Assembly: GCA_951799425.1 (NCBI GenBank) | Contig: OX637409.1 | Span: 16,161,460-16,225,459, forward strand | Direction: 5' to 3' | Source: Ilex aquifolium | Lineage: Eukaryota; Streptophyta; Magnoliopsida; Aquifoliales; Aquifoliaceae | Length of the DNA: 64,000 nucleotides | Shown: positions 10,470-21,976 of the stretch, one piece after another | How positions within the stretch are numbered: position 1 is the stretch's first letter | Layout of the letters: every line of letters begins with the position of its first letter | Made by a program: the position numbers and the translations under genes | The notes under the pieces: model-generated | What the model was told of the DNA's origin: nothing | Database searches by the model: none | The model's input: only the letters and a program-made list of their open reading frames with translations

Positions 10470-13400
10470 GTGCAAACCGTGTCCAAGGTACCACAGCTAG
10501 GCACGACCATCACTTTCTCAGATTTAGACTTAGAAGGCTGCCAGCATCCCCACGATGACCCCTTGGTGGTAAGAGTTGTCATTGCCAACAGAACTGTCCA
10601 CCGAGTTCTGATCGACAATGGAAGCTCAGCAGACATTATTTTTGTGCTAGCATTTGATAAGATAGGAATAGGTAGAGAGAAGCTCGAGCCGGTAAGCACC
10701 CATTTGTTAGGATTCTCTAGAGAGAAGGTGATACCCTTGGGTTCGATACAACTCGTGCTCACAATGGGCACAACTACTATGAAATTCTTGGTAGTTGATG
10801 CACCCTCAGCGTACAACATGTTGCTTGGAAGACCTTCCCTCAACGCAATGAGGGCAATACCATCTGCCTATCACTTGGTTATGAAATTTCCTATTGAAAA
10901 TGGAATTGGAGTGATCCGAGGGGACCAGCGAGTAGCACGGGAGTGTTACATGGCGTCTATCAAGAGAAAAGAAGTCGAAAATATTCAATTAGACGAGCTT
11001 GACATAAGGGACAAGCTAGATACCAGACCCATGCCAACAGAAGAGCTAGAGCCCATCCAGCTCGACGAAGAGCCAGAGCACCTAGTATATGTAGGATCAA
11101 AGTTGAGCAGAGAAATCAAAGACCTCTTGATTCAATTCCTGAGAAGAAACGTGGAAGTCTTTGCATGGAAACAAGAGGACATGAAAGGAATCGATCCATT
11201 GGTCATCACTCACAGGCTCAGTGTAAGTCCTGCCTACAAACCTATTAAACAGAAGAGGAGAAGTTTCGCCCCAAAACGCCAAAAAGTCATTAATGAGGAG
11301 GTCAGCAAGCTCCTGCATGCCAAGGCCATTAGAGAGGTGGACTACCCAGCTTGGCTAGCTAATGTGGTCCTCGTTAAGAAGACCAATGGCAAATGGCGCC
11401 TCTGCATCGATTTTACTGACCTCAATCGTGCCTGTCCTAAAGACAGTTTCCCTCTACCTCAGATAGATTTGATTGTGGATGCCACCGCTGGACACGAGCT
11501 CCTCAGCTTCATGGACGCCTTCTCTGGATACAACCAGATTAGAATGGATCCCAATGACCAAGAAAAGACCTCCTTTGTGACAGAGCAAGAGACGTATTGC
11601 TATCAGGTTATGCATTTTGGATTAAAGAATACTGGAACTACTTACCAGCGACTAGTGAACCGAATGTTTTAGAAACAGATTGGGACGACCATGGAAATAT
11701 ACATCGATGATATGTTGGTAAAGTCATTAAAGGCAGAGCTCTACATAGGGCATCTAGCAGAGTCATTCCAGGTCCTTAAAGAGTATAGAATGAAGCTCAA
11801 CCCTGCCAAGTGTGCTTTTGGGGTATCAGCGGGAAAATTCCTAGGCTTCATAGTCAATAGCAGAGGAATTGAAGCCAATCCGGAGAAAGTAAAGGCGGTA
11901 ATGGATATGCAACCACCATCCAATACGAGGGAGATTCAGCGTCTAACAGGGAGAATAGCAGCCCTGAGTCGTTTCGTGTCCAGATCAAGTGACAAATGCC
12001 AACCCTTCTTTCGGATCTTAAATAGGGCATTCCAGTGGGATACTCAATGTGAAGAGGCGTTCAAAGCCTTGAAAGACTACTTAAGCTCCCCTCCCGTTTT
12101 GGTAAGCCCATTAGAAGGGAAAGTACTTACTCTCTATTTAGCGGTCTCCGATTTCTTGACCAGTGCAGCGCTAGTAAGAGAGCGAGACAGATCTCAGCAA
12201 TCAGTTTATTACTGTAGTAGAGCTCTGAAGGGGGGGGAAGGAGAGATATCCGAAAATGGAGAAGCTGGTCTTGGCTTTAGTCACAACTGCTAGAAGACTT
12301 AGACCATACTTCCAAGTTCATACTATTGAGGTTCCAACAGATCAGCCGATGAAACAAGTACTGCATAAGCCAGAATCCTCGGGGAGATTAGTTAAGTGGG
12401 CCATTGAGCTCAGCGAGTTTGACACCAGGTACAAGCCCAGAACAGCAATCAAAGGGCAGGTTCTAGCAGATTTTATCGCATAATTCGCATCAGAAACGCA
12501 GGCGGAGGCAACGCAGTTGGTACCCGACCTCCCAATATGGAAGCTTTCAGTAGATGGAGCTGCCAACGCTCAAGGGAGTGGTGCTGGTCTGATTCTGACC
12601 TCACCAGATGGAATGAATGTGGAGTATGCTCTCAGGTTTGGGTTTAAGGCTTCAAACAATGAAGCCGAATATGAAGCTGTCATTACCGGACTGAACCTCG
12701 CACTCTCAATGGAAGCAGAGCAACTTGAGATCTGTAGTGATTCCCAGCTCGTGGTGAAACAGATAGAGGAGTCTTATGGGACCAATGGTGAAAAGATGGT
12801 TCTTTACCTTAGGAAAGTGCAGGAATTAATTAGGAAATTTGTGCAGGTGAAAATCAGACATGTTCCTAGAGCCGAGAACTCACGAGCAGATGCATTGGCA
12901 AAGCTGGCGACAACTTCGCAGGAAAACTTGGATAGGCTAATCCTGGTGGAGCACCTAGCAGAACCGTCTGTGAGTACTGAGGGGGAAGAAGTGCTCCCTG
13001 TTTTGGCCCCTTCAAGCTGGATGGATCCCATCCGAGGGTATCTTTAGAATGGAACTCTGCCAGAAGATCCCAAAGAGGCCGCAAAGCTAAGAACCAGATC
13101 AGCCAGATTCTCTATTCTGCAGGAAAATTTGTATAAACGAGGCTTTTCGGAACCCCTCCTCAAATGTGTAGAAAATGAGGATGCCAACTATATACTTAGA
13201 GAAATCCACGAGGGAGTCTGCGAAAACCATATTAGAGCTCGGGCGCTAGTAGGGAAAGCCTTAAGGCAAGGATACTATTGGCCCACCATGCTTAGAGACG
13301 CCATAGACCTGGTCAAGAAGTGTAAAACTTGCCAGCTACATGCAAACGTCCCCCATTGTCCGCTGGAGGTCTTAACTTCGGTAGTGAGCCCCTGGCCATT

Positions 13401-14253
13401 TCAGCAATGGGGCCTCGACATCCTTGGACCCTTGCCTGTAGGAGTGAGACAATGTAAGTTCGCTATCATAGGGGTGGATTATTTCACCAAATGGGCGGAA
13501 GTGGAACCCTTAGCAGCGATCACAGAGCAAAAGGTACATAATTTTACGTGGAAATCTATAGTATGCAGGTTTGGAATACCTAGGGCTATCTTCTCTGACA
13601 ATGGAAAACAATTCGATAATCCGAAGTTCAAAAAAATTTGTGCTGAGCTAGGAATAAAGAATTACTTTTCGACTCCAGCTTACTCGCAATCCAACGGACA
13701 AGAAGATGTCACTATCTGAACCATAAAGACAGCTTTAAAGACTAAATTATAGGCCCTAAAGGAGAAGTGGGTAGAGCACATCCCAGAAGTACTATGGGCT
13801 TATAGAACAATTGCCAGGACAGCAACCCAGGAAACGCCATTTGCCTTGGCTTTTTGGACTGAAGTAGTGGCACCTGTCGAGATTGGGCTACTATCCCCCA
13901 GGGTCGAATTCGCAGAGTCTGAACACAATGACGAGTCACTTTTGCTGAACCTTGATCTCTTGGACGAAAAAAGAAACGAAGCCCTACAGCGTATCCAGAA
14001 CTACCAGAGAAGGGCGACAAGATACTACGATAGGAAGGTTAGATACAAGAGTTTCAAAGTAGGAGATCTAGTGCTTAGAAAGCTTCTACTTGCGAGGAAA
14101 GACCCCACTCATGGGAAGTTGGGGCCTAATTGGGAGGGCCCTTACATTGTCTCAAGGGTGGTCAGACTTGGGAACTATGAGTTACAAACGGAAGAAGGGA
14201 AGATCTTATCTCATACTTGGAATGCAGAGCACCTTAAGAGGTTTTTCCAGTAA
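10470..14253 (+). other. Gypsy pol region: protease, RT, dual RNase H, integrase (fossil)
   Basis: Visible domains in order are an aspartic protease (VLIDNGSSADIIF), a reverse transcriptase (WRLCIDFTDLNRACPKD, FMDAFSGYNQI, YIDDMLVKS) and a Gypsy RNase H. A second RNase H of archaeal type follows (LSVDGAANAQGSGAGLIL, SNNEAEYEAVITGL, HVPRAENSRADALAKLA). The integrase has its zinc-binding H-H-C-C segment (CKTCQLH) and catalytic core (WGLDILGPLPVG, VDYFTKWAEVEPLA, FSDNGKQFDN). The paired RNase H and the lack of a chromodomain point to the TAT lineage. The region is broken. Confidence 0.9.
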
Positions 14254-14739
14254 ATTTCTTTTGTAATAAGGTTATTCTCAATAAGACCGTAAAGTTTTTC
14301 CTAAATGACTGCGTGAAATAGCTAGAAAGCTAATGATGAGCTCTTCAGCTCATAAAATATAAGATGAGCTCTTCAGCTCATAAAATATAAGACGAGTTCT
14401 TCAGCTCATAAAATATAAGATGAGCTCCTTGGCTCATGAAGCTAAGAAGAGCCCCTAAGCTCATACATACCAGACGAGCTCCTCAACTAATAGATTAGCA
14501 GAGAGAACTCCAGCCCACAGATATGCAGAAAAAGCAAATAGAACCTTGTCAAAACCAGGATTCACAAACATTCAAAGGAAAAAAGAAGATGCAAAAGTTA
14601 CATAAAAGTCTGGCAGTTCATTGAACAAAACAGGGTACAAGAAAGAGAAGTTCCTAGTTTTTTCTATGCTGTTGCTTCAGCTCAGCAACCTCTCCTTTGA
14701 GACGGGCATTCTCCTCTCTTAGCTCATCCCTTTCCTCTC

Positions 14740-15699
14740 TCATGCCGAGAAAAATAAGACAGTGCCAAAAGAAGAATCAGACGAAGAAGAACCATCCCTC
14801 CTGCGCTTCCTTGAGGACACACCAACATCCCCTTCCTCGTTAGAATCAGAAGGAGAGGTCCAAGGAGAATCTGGGAAGAAAGAAAACTCCAGAGCAGTTG
14901 CTTCAGCGCCAAGTAAATAGAGGTTCTCAGGCATCATCAAATCCGAAAAAGGCATGGGATCTACGAGCAATAGTTGATCGATGTTCATCATCTCTAGCAA
15001 ATCCAGGTTAGGGGCACCTGCACAACGAAGACATAATGAGAACGAATTTTTCACAGGATTTAGCCAAGGTAGCTCTGCCTGAACATACCTGTATGAGAGA
15101 AGCTCCTCTAGTAGCGTGGAATTCTAGTCCTAGAGCAGCGCTGCTCGGTAGACCTCTAAGAACTCTCGGATGCAAAAAAGAAGCGTCGAGACCACCCTTC
15201 ATGGAGAGGAGGAAGGTCAAGAACCAAGGGGGGCAAGTTGAAGTGCCTCCACCGAAAGAAGCTGAAACATGGGAGTTCATCCTCTTCAATTTCATAGAAA
15301 TAAAGAAACTCAGCAACGGTAGGGAACCCACTATTGCCATGTAGACGCCAAAAGAGGAAAAAACTGATCATAGCAGCCCAACCACGGGGGTGAGAGACGA
15401 GAAGGGCCTAAACCATAATATGCAAGAACCCGCCCGATGGAAGGATGAATGGGAAGACGAAGGCCCATGTCCATAGCACCCTCGAAGAAGCAAACTTCCC
15501 CTCGAGGAAGGTAGTTACAAGGCTCATCAGTGGTCGGGACTCGTAGGCACAAGTCCAGTTCAAGAAAGAATCGTTTCTTGATATCTTCCAAGTCTGAAGG
15601 CTTCATCGTTGAAGGGAGTAAGTAATGGGAATGCCACTTCCAGTCGATCCCGTAGGAAGTTCGTTCCTTAAACAGAGAAGAAACAGGGACAGCCATCAA
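14740..15699 (-). other. Antisense module 1 of the Gypsy element (fossil)
   Basis: Read on the minus strand, the region encodes GLRLPIHPSIGRVLAYYGLG, a FYEIEEDELPCFSF stretch and a GWSRRFFFA stretch. This order resembles the 'putative gypsy type transposon' domain (PF04195) that TAT-lineage elements carry antisense to pol. It is a distant copy of the module at about 18.3-18.8 kb. No function is established. The region is broken. Confidence 0.6.
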
Positions 15700-16460
15700 G
15701 ACTACGATGAAGCAAGAATGTAATCTTCAAAGAGACTCAAAGATCTTTGGCCAAAGGAGAAAAACCAAGAAGTACAAAGGCTTTAAAGAATCCCGAAATT
15801 AAAGGGGGCAAGAAGCGTAGGAAAACGAAGGGGCGTCCCTCAACTCAACAATCATTGCAGCGGTTACAAATTTGGAAGGTAGGTGGGCGCTAGAAGCATT
15901 AATGAAGCATCCAGGTTTAAGATCAATTAAACTAACGACCCCAAGACGACCCTTTGAGCTAGAAGGTACTCAAGAATGGATCGAAGTGCAATACAAGTGA
16001 GTTCAGGAGCGAGCCTCTGGAGGACCTCAGATTTCTTTAATCTAAGGTCAGCTCGAATGTATACGAGGGTTTTTCCTAGCACGTTAGCTCAAAGAGATAT
16101 GTTGCAAGAACTCAGTTGATGATGCGGTCAGAATAAAATTGCTACTCAACCTCTCCAAAACTCAACTACTTTGCCTCAAGGAGAACTGAAGTTTTTCTCG
16201 AAGCAAAGGGGAAAGGGAGTTGCAGAGTAAAAAAAGCAGAGTGAAGTAGGCAAGGTAATGTGCACTGAAATACAAAAGCAAGATCAAAACAGCGAAACAC
16301 AACATAGCCACAACAACAACTCGGGAGGGGGCATAACAGATTGTGTTTAACAATTACAACAGTACACCAAGAAGGTAGCACAGATGTGCACAAAAATGTG
16401 TATGTACATTTTCAAAAGAAATCCTAAGATTGTTCAAAAGAAACAGAAGATGGAATAAGT

Positions 16461-19267
16461 TCAGAGGCCTTCAGAGGCCGGGGTATCAGCAGGAGCAGAG
16501 GAAGAGCCTGGTAGATCAGCAATAGGAGCCTCAGAGTGTCCAGGGACAGTAACTTCAGCTGTAGCAAGAGCTCTCTCCACGAGGTCGGCTGAGAAATGAA
16601 TAATAGAAGGGACGACAAAAGATGGAGTAGGGAGCTCAACAGTCATCGAAACTGGGACATTCTCAGAGGTAAGAGATGCGGAAGGGACTGGAGAAGAAAG
16701 GGCATATTGAGTCATGTCCTCAGCAGGTAAGGCAGAGGCCTTAGTTCCTTCAGGAGCTCCCTCAGTAGCAGATGGGGGCGCCCTGGCCTCATCTTCAGCC
16801 GGGATCGAAAAATCAAAATTCAGGTCAAGGTAGGCATCTTCAGCTGCATCTTGGAATGCAATCCACCCTTTGACCCACCTGGTAATAACATCATCATTCA
16901 GCTTAACAATCAGATCATCCCTATCTTTAACAGTTGTTCTCTGCACCTCAAGCTCAACTAGAGTGGCATCGTGCGCCTCTGCCAATACACCATATTCTCT
17001 TTTTATGCCGTTATAAGAGCCCAAGGCCTCAAAGGTCTCCTAGCTAGCTCTGACCCAAGCTTCAGTCTTAAGTTTGAGCTCCTCCGAGACCTTTTTGAGC
17101 TCATCTCTGCTCCTTTTCTCTTCATCTTCGGCCTTATTTTTCTCCACCTCCAAGCTCTTGATGGTAGAAACCTGCTTCTCCACTTGCTCTTGAAGACTCT
17201 GGAATTGAATTTGGAGGTCATCATTAACGAAGGTTAGCTCTGCGGCTTTAAATTCAAACGCCTTGGATGCCTTGGCAGAGCTCTCCAAGGAGCGGATTCG
17301 ACTCAGCAAACCCTTCACATGTATAGCCAGCTGGGGAGAGATACGATCAGGAATAAGGAATAGCGTAAAATGGCAAGCATAAGGTGAAAGCTTAAGGAGA
17401 GCAATAATAAATACTTACATCAGTGGTTCCATAGAGGGCTGAGTTGATGGAGCTCTCAAGAGGCATCGTGGCAGCCCTCTGAACGTCGGAGTCAGGGATG
17501 ATGGAAGTAATGGCACTAGCCGCAAGATCAACATTATCAAAGAAAGAGTCTTCATTCCCTTCCACTTTAGGAGACTTCCCTTTCTCCAACTTGGAGCTCG
17601 GTTGGGATGGCTGGGAGATATTCTCAGATGATCCAAGAAGAGGAAAGGTAGGCTGGAGCTGAGGAATCAACTTCAGGGCCCTCTTAACCTCAGACGAGGA
17701 AGGTGAGGTCAGGCCATGCGCAAGAGTTCTACCAGGAGCATGCAGAGCCCCTTTGAGATGAGGGATTTCTATGACTGGCGGGGCGTTCAATGGTGGAACA
17801 AGTACTCTAGTGCTTGGAGCAGTAGAGCTAAGGGGTACTCCCGACCTCTGCATCTTAGCTCGGGTAACAGGGCTGCTACCAGAGCCGACCTCAGCCTTGC
17901 GTTTGCTCCCACTCCTGCTCTTCTTCAACTGAGCTACCTTAGCCTGGAGTTCTTCTGGGGTAGGCTCCATCAAGGAAGAACCTAGAAAATCAAAATGAGC
18001 AATTTAAGAAGGAATAAGGGGGAATGAAAATTTGAGGTGAATGGGGAAAGTATTACCTGCTACCTCCTCAGCACCAACAACGGATATCAGAATGGGGGTC
18101 TCGATCCTCACCTCTGGAAGGCTGAACCCTTGCGATACAAGTACCCAAGGCTTAATGAGGTCAGAGTACTTCTTCGAACCACAACTCCTCAAGGCCCGCA
18201 AGACACGCTTATCCTCAGCACTAAGCTCAAGACGAGAACCTGAAAGGCAAAGGAAGCAAAAAAGGTTCAGTATGGCAAGGAATCAAAAACGACCTCAGCT
18301 CGCTCAGACAAGAACTTACCCAAGTTTTTAGGGGTTTTCCAAGCCCGAGGGATTGGCAGAGTGTCGGAAGTATCTGCAAGATTGAACTCCCACTGACTGC
18401 CCCAGACAAAGAAGAAAAGTTTCTTCCAGCCCTTGTGAGCTCGGGAGGTCAGAAATGATTAACTGAGCTTTAGTCCGTTTGGAAACATATAAAAAACCAT
18501 CAGCAGAGGTAGGCTTGACATTGAAAAGCTCCGTAAGCAAGGAAACTGTGGGAACCCCAAGTTTATGTTTCTTAAAGAAAAAAAGTAGACCTACTAGAAC
18601 ACCCCAGAAGTTGGAGGAAAGCTGGGTAGGGCAAACATTGAAGTGCTGTAGAACACTCTTAATAAATGGGTGCAAGGGGAAGCGAATGCCGTTTTCAAAG
18701 GCAGTCACGAAGAAACAGACATTCTTATGAACTTGGGAGACATAGGGGGTAAGCATCAGGGCACCAGTATTGGACCCCAAGAGGAAAGCCGAAACGAGCG
18801 CTAAGAACCTTCATAAGGGAAGGGGAGACCTCACTGGCACCCGAACGCTCTGCAGCTCTGAAGGCAGCCCCTACACCCTCAGCGCTGCCCGAAATTCCTA
18901 CACCACTCACCTTGACCTTGCCTTTATTGGGGTTTTTAGGCACTAAGAGAGGTGAAGAAGGGGGCTCCTCAGTTTTCTCCTCAATGTCGATAGAATCAAC
19001 ACCAGGAAAATTGTCAATGTCGTTACCCACTTCACCTAAATCAGAATCCTCTTCAACAGACCGATCTCTGAAGAGGGAAACGGAGGAAGGGGTAGCTCCG
19101 GAGGAAGCAGACATAGCTGGGCAAGAAAATAGAAGTTTAAAAGACCTATAGAGGGGTGGAACCTCTGAAAAACACTCCTTCAGAACTCTGGGGTCGACAC
19201 AACTGTGCCCGATAATGAAAATTCTATCGGTGGAATAGGGGTCTAAAAATAGGGGAAGACGAGACAA
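16461..19267 (-). other. Antisense module 2 of the Gypsy element with coiled coil (fossil)
   Basis: On the minus strand, from about 19.1 kb downward: a Ser/Glu-rich acidic head (MSASSGATPSSVSLFRDRS), then a PF04195-like core (GIRFPLHPFIKSVLQHFNVC, KLGVPTVSLLTELFNVKPTS). A Pro/Ser-rich linker beginning MEPTPEELQAKVAQLKKSRS follows, then a long coiled coil (QEQVEKQVSTIKSLEVEKNK), and an acidic Ala/Pro-rich tail to about 16.46 kb. Some gaps look like introns. The order matches the antisense ORFs known from TAT elements. The region is broken. Confidence 0.6.
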
Positions 19268-19743
19268 GGAAAGACCTCGGTTCCTAAAATAACAGAATCG
19301 AAAAGTCCAGAAATGAAGAAACCACCTCAGACTCGAGGGTTCTAGAACGAAAGAGCATGTAAGGGGCCAAGAACGTACCTAATCGAAGGCGAATAGCAAG
19401 CCAAAGTTTGAAGCAAGCAAGCCCCACACACCAATTCGAAGGGAGACGAAATTCAGCAAAACCCTAGATTCGCCAAAAAATTGGGGAAGTCAAAAATCTG
19501 CTAAGAGGAAGTAGATGAAGAGCTTGAAGGAAGAGAATTTAAAAGGGAAGAAATGGGAGCCGTTTCCATCAACTCAAAGACATTTAAAGCTAATGGTACG
19601 AAGTGGAGAACGTGCACGGAAAAAGAGGAAAGAAATGATTATCCAAAACTGTCAAAAACTTGTTCGCACGTAAATCGAGGTCAGCACCTGGAGGTCTTTC
19701 CTAACTAAACCTCAGTTCAGCCCCTACCCAAGTTCACTTGGAC

Positions 19744-19761
19744 TAAGGGCTGAGGGGCAAC
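19744..19761 (+). other. Polypurine tract of the Gypsy element
   Basis: TAAGGGCTGAGGGGCAAC lies directly before the right LTR, in the position of the plus-strand primer. Confidence 0.75.
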
Positions 19762-20340
19762 TGATGATACCAAGAATTAAGTCTAAGTATGAGCTCTGCC
19801 AAGGAGGTCAGATCGGGAGGTCAGCTTAGAGATCCAAAGCTCAAAGGTCCAGACCTCAGGTCCCCCTTCAGTGCAAACGATCAAGGAAACATGAAGGAGA
19901 CAGCTGGCCACTAGCAAACTCCCCTAAAATAAAGGAATGCTATAATCAAGGCTCTAAACTCTCAACTAACCAAGATCTTCTCCCACCTATTTAGCGAGAT
20001 CTCATGAACTAAAGGCTAGAATCCCAGAACAGATCCCTCAGAGATAGGGAGTAGATTATAAATATTGTACAGTGCCTCCATTGAAGGCAGAACTTGAGTG
20101 GTAGCAGAAATTCCCAGTAAGTTTCTTTCATGATCAATAAAGAGAAAAGAGCAAGAGACTCCATTAGAGAGTGGATTAGCCGAGCTCCCGAGCCGGTGAA
20201 CCACTGTACTTTCATTGTGCAAGACATCATTCACATCATCAAAATTCGCACTCTAATATTTGCGAGCCTAGTAGCTCAGACCCTAAGTCTGACCGAACAA
20301 TCAAATCATTAGCTCAGTCACGTCTGAATTTACACCATCA
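19762..20340 (+). repeat. Right LTR of the Gypsy element
   Basis: 579 bp, TG...CA ends, about 4% different from the left LTR, followed by the AATTC duplication. Confidence 0.95.
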
Positions 20341-20431
20341 AATTCCAAAACCAAAGGAATAATTATTACAATTAAAAGAGAGAGAAGACCCCAAACCCAC
20401 TTTTATCCCTTTATTATAGTATAGATATAGA
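20341..20431 (-). repeat. Direct repeat copy 2, right part, ending in a Helitron-like 5' terminus
   Basis: Bases 20341-20399 continue the repeat interrupted by the Gypsy element. The minus strand from about 20431 reads ATCTATATCTATACTATAAT, the usual look of a plant Helitron 5' end (A|TC...TATACTA). No matching 3' end was found, so this may be a remnant. Confidence 0.45.
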
Positions 20432-20796
20432 TGTGACAATAAACATAAAAGACCAGGATACACTGTAGTGGTAATAATAATTATAAGATTAAGATATACA
20501 TATACTACTTTAGACTATTTGCAGATGGATATTAATTTTGCAGTTGGTTTACTTGAGGGATTCTACTTTTTTTAACATTAATTTTCTTAGTTACTGCTTT
20601 AATTGTGAGATCTCAGAATTTTTGCTCACCCTGCATGTGTGTTTAATTGGATTTGATGTTTACTTGGATTTGTTTACTTGTATGTCTAATATATGTTGAT
20701 AGTGTTGAATGCATGTTGGGTTGCATTTGTGAATTGTTAGTATGGTTATGTGTAGTGGTTGGGAAGTTGTTAGTATAATTGACAAAATTGTTGTAG

Positions 20797-21820
20797 ATGA
20801 AAACGGGTAACGAACAAACTCACGATGATGAGGTTGACAATGACAAAAATGTAGTCATATGGACGTCCAATAAGGAGACAATTTTCATTGACTTGATGGA
20901 TAGGGAAGTAGCAACGGGGCATAGACCAAATACTACTTTTGACAAAGTTGGGTGGAAAAATCTCGTAACAAACATGAGATTAAGCACGGGGTACAACTAC
21001 ACATATGAACAACTATGGAGGAAGTTTAATAATTTGAGACCAGTTTTCCATGCTTTTAAGAAACTGTTGAATCAAACTAGAGTTGGTTGGGACCCCGTGA
21101 AGAAAATCATTGTCTTGGAGGATGAGGTTTGAAAGGATTTGTGCAATGTAGGTTGTAGTATTGATTACTATGCATATTTTTTTTAACCATAATGTCAAAT
21201 GGTTTTAGGTTAATACGTATTGATTACCTTTCATTATTTTCATTTAATATAGGTTAATAAGCATGCCAGACAATTCAGGAAAAAAAGGTGTCCGCATTAC
21301 GAGAAGTTGTATAGGATTTATAAAAAGACAACTGCAACCGGTGATAATGCTCATCCATCCACCTAACCTCCATCGGACAATGAGGAAAATAAAGACCCTA
21401 CCTTTGATCTGTCACTTGAGGTTGATGATGGTAAGGAGAATGTGGAGAAAGGGACAAACAACCATCCTCGAAGTAGGTCTACCACTCCAACAAGTAGTCG
21501 TCGTAGGAAGAAGGATAACTACAGCCTAGCACTTACATCTGTCCTTAAAGTGTTGGTTGAGGTCAAAGAAAAAGTCAGAGTATATTGATTATAAGATGTC
21601 TAATGCGTCTATGGCGAGGACTTCATGTGGTAATAGTGAGGTTGTTACGCACAATGATGATATGTTAGACAAATGTGTGGCTACTTTGAATTCTCTTAAG
21701 GACATTGATGCAGCGTTATACACAAAGGCCATTAAGATTTTTGGAGATGGTATGAGCTATCAGAAGATGTTCTTATCTATGCCAGATCATAGGAAGAAGG
21801 ACTTTGTTACTCACATGTGA
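20797..21820 (+). pseudogene. Harbinger ORF1: Myb/SANT-like DNA-binding protein, broken
   Basis: In PIF/Harbinger elements ORF1 encodes a Myb/SANT-like protein that binds element ends and helps bring the transposase to the nucleus. The first exon starts at the ATG at 20797, right after a TAG acceptor. It encodes the Myb/SANT-like fold (VIWTSNKETIFIDLMDREVA, GWKNLVTNMRLSTGYNYTYE, QLWRKFNNLR, GWDPVKKIIVLEDEV). Then TGA at 21130 replaces the usual Trp of DEVW. After an intron-like gap VNKHARQFRKKG resumes near 21253, with a one-base shift leading to HYEKLYRIYKKTTATGDNAH. A C-terminal helical part ends at 21820 (DIDAALYTKAIKIFGDG, MFLSMPDHRKKDFV). It carries at least one nonsense change, one frameshift and further stops. 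Confidence 0.85.
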
Positions 21821-21976
21821 TGGTTGTACTTTAGCCTAGCATTTTGGATCTGTACTTTGGGATTATGTGTACTTTAGGATTGTACTTTAATTATTATGCG
21901 TATTATAATGTTTTGTGATAAATGTCTGATATGTGCATTACGTATGAATATTACAAGTAGACTTGAATTTTCAATA

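Larger units (their letters stand above)
8142..20340 (+). mobile_element. Ty3/Gypsy LTR retrotransposon, TAT-type, broken fossil with intact ends
   Basis: Two 579-bp LTRs (8142-8720 and 19762-20340) begin TGATGATACC and end CACCATCA, flanked by the five-base duplication AATTC (8137-8141 and 20341-20345). Parts in order: primer-binding site just after the left LTR, gag, protease, reverse transcriptase, RNase H, a second RNase H of the type known from the TAT lineage, and integrase without a chromodomain. About 5.5 kb with antisense coding modules and a polypurine tract complete it. About 25 differences separate the LTRs by eye (about 4%), mostly transitions, suggesting insertion some 1.5-3 million years ago at usual plant rates. 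The sense coding region has about ten breaks, so the copy is dead. It sits inside the first intron of the Harbinger element and is therefore younger than it. Confidence 0.95.
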
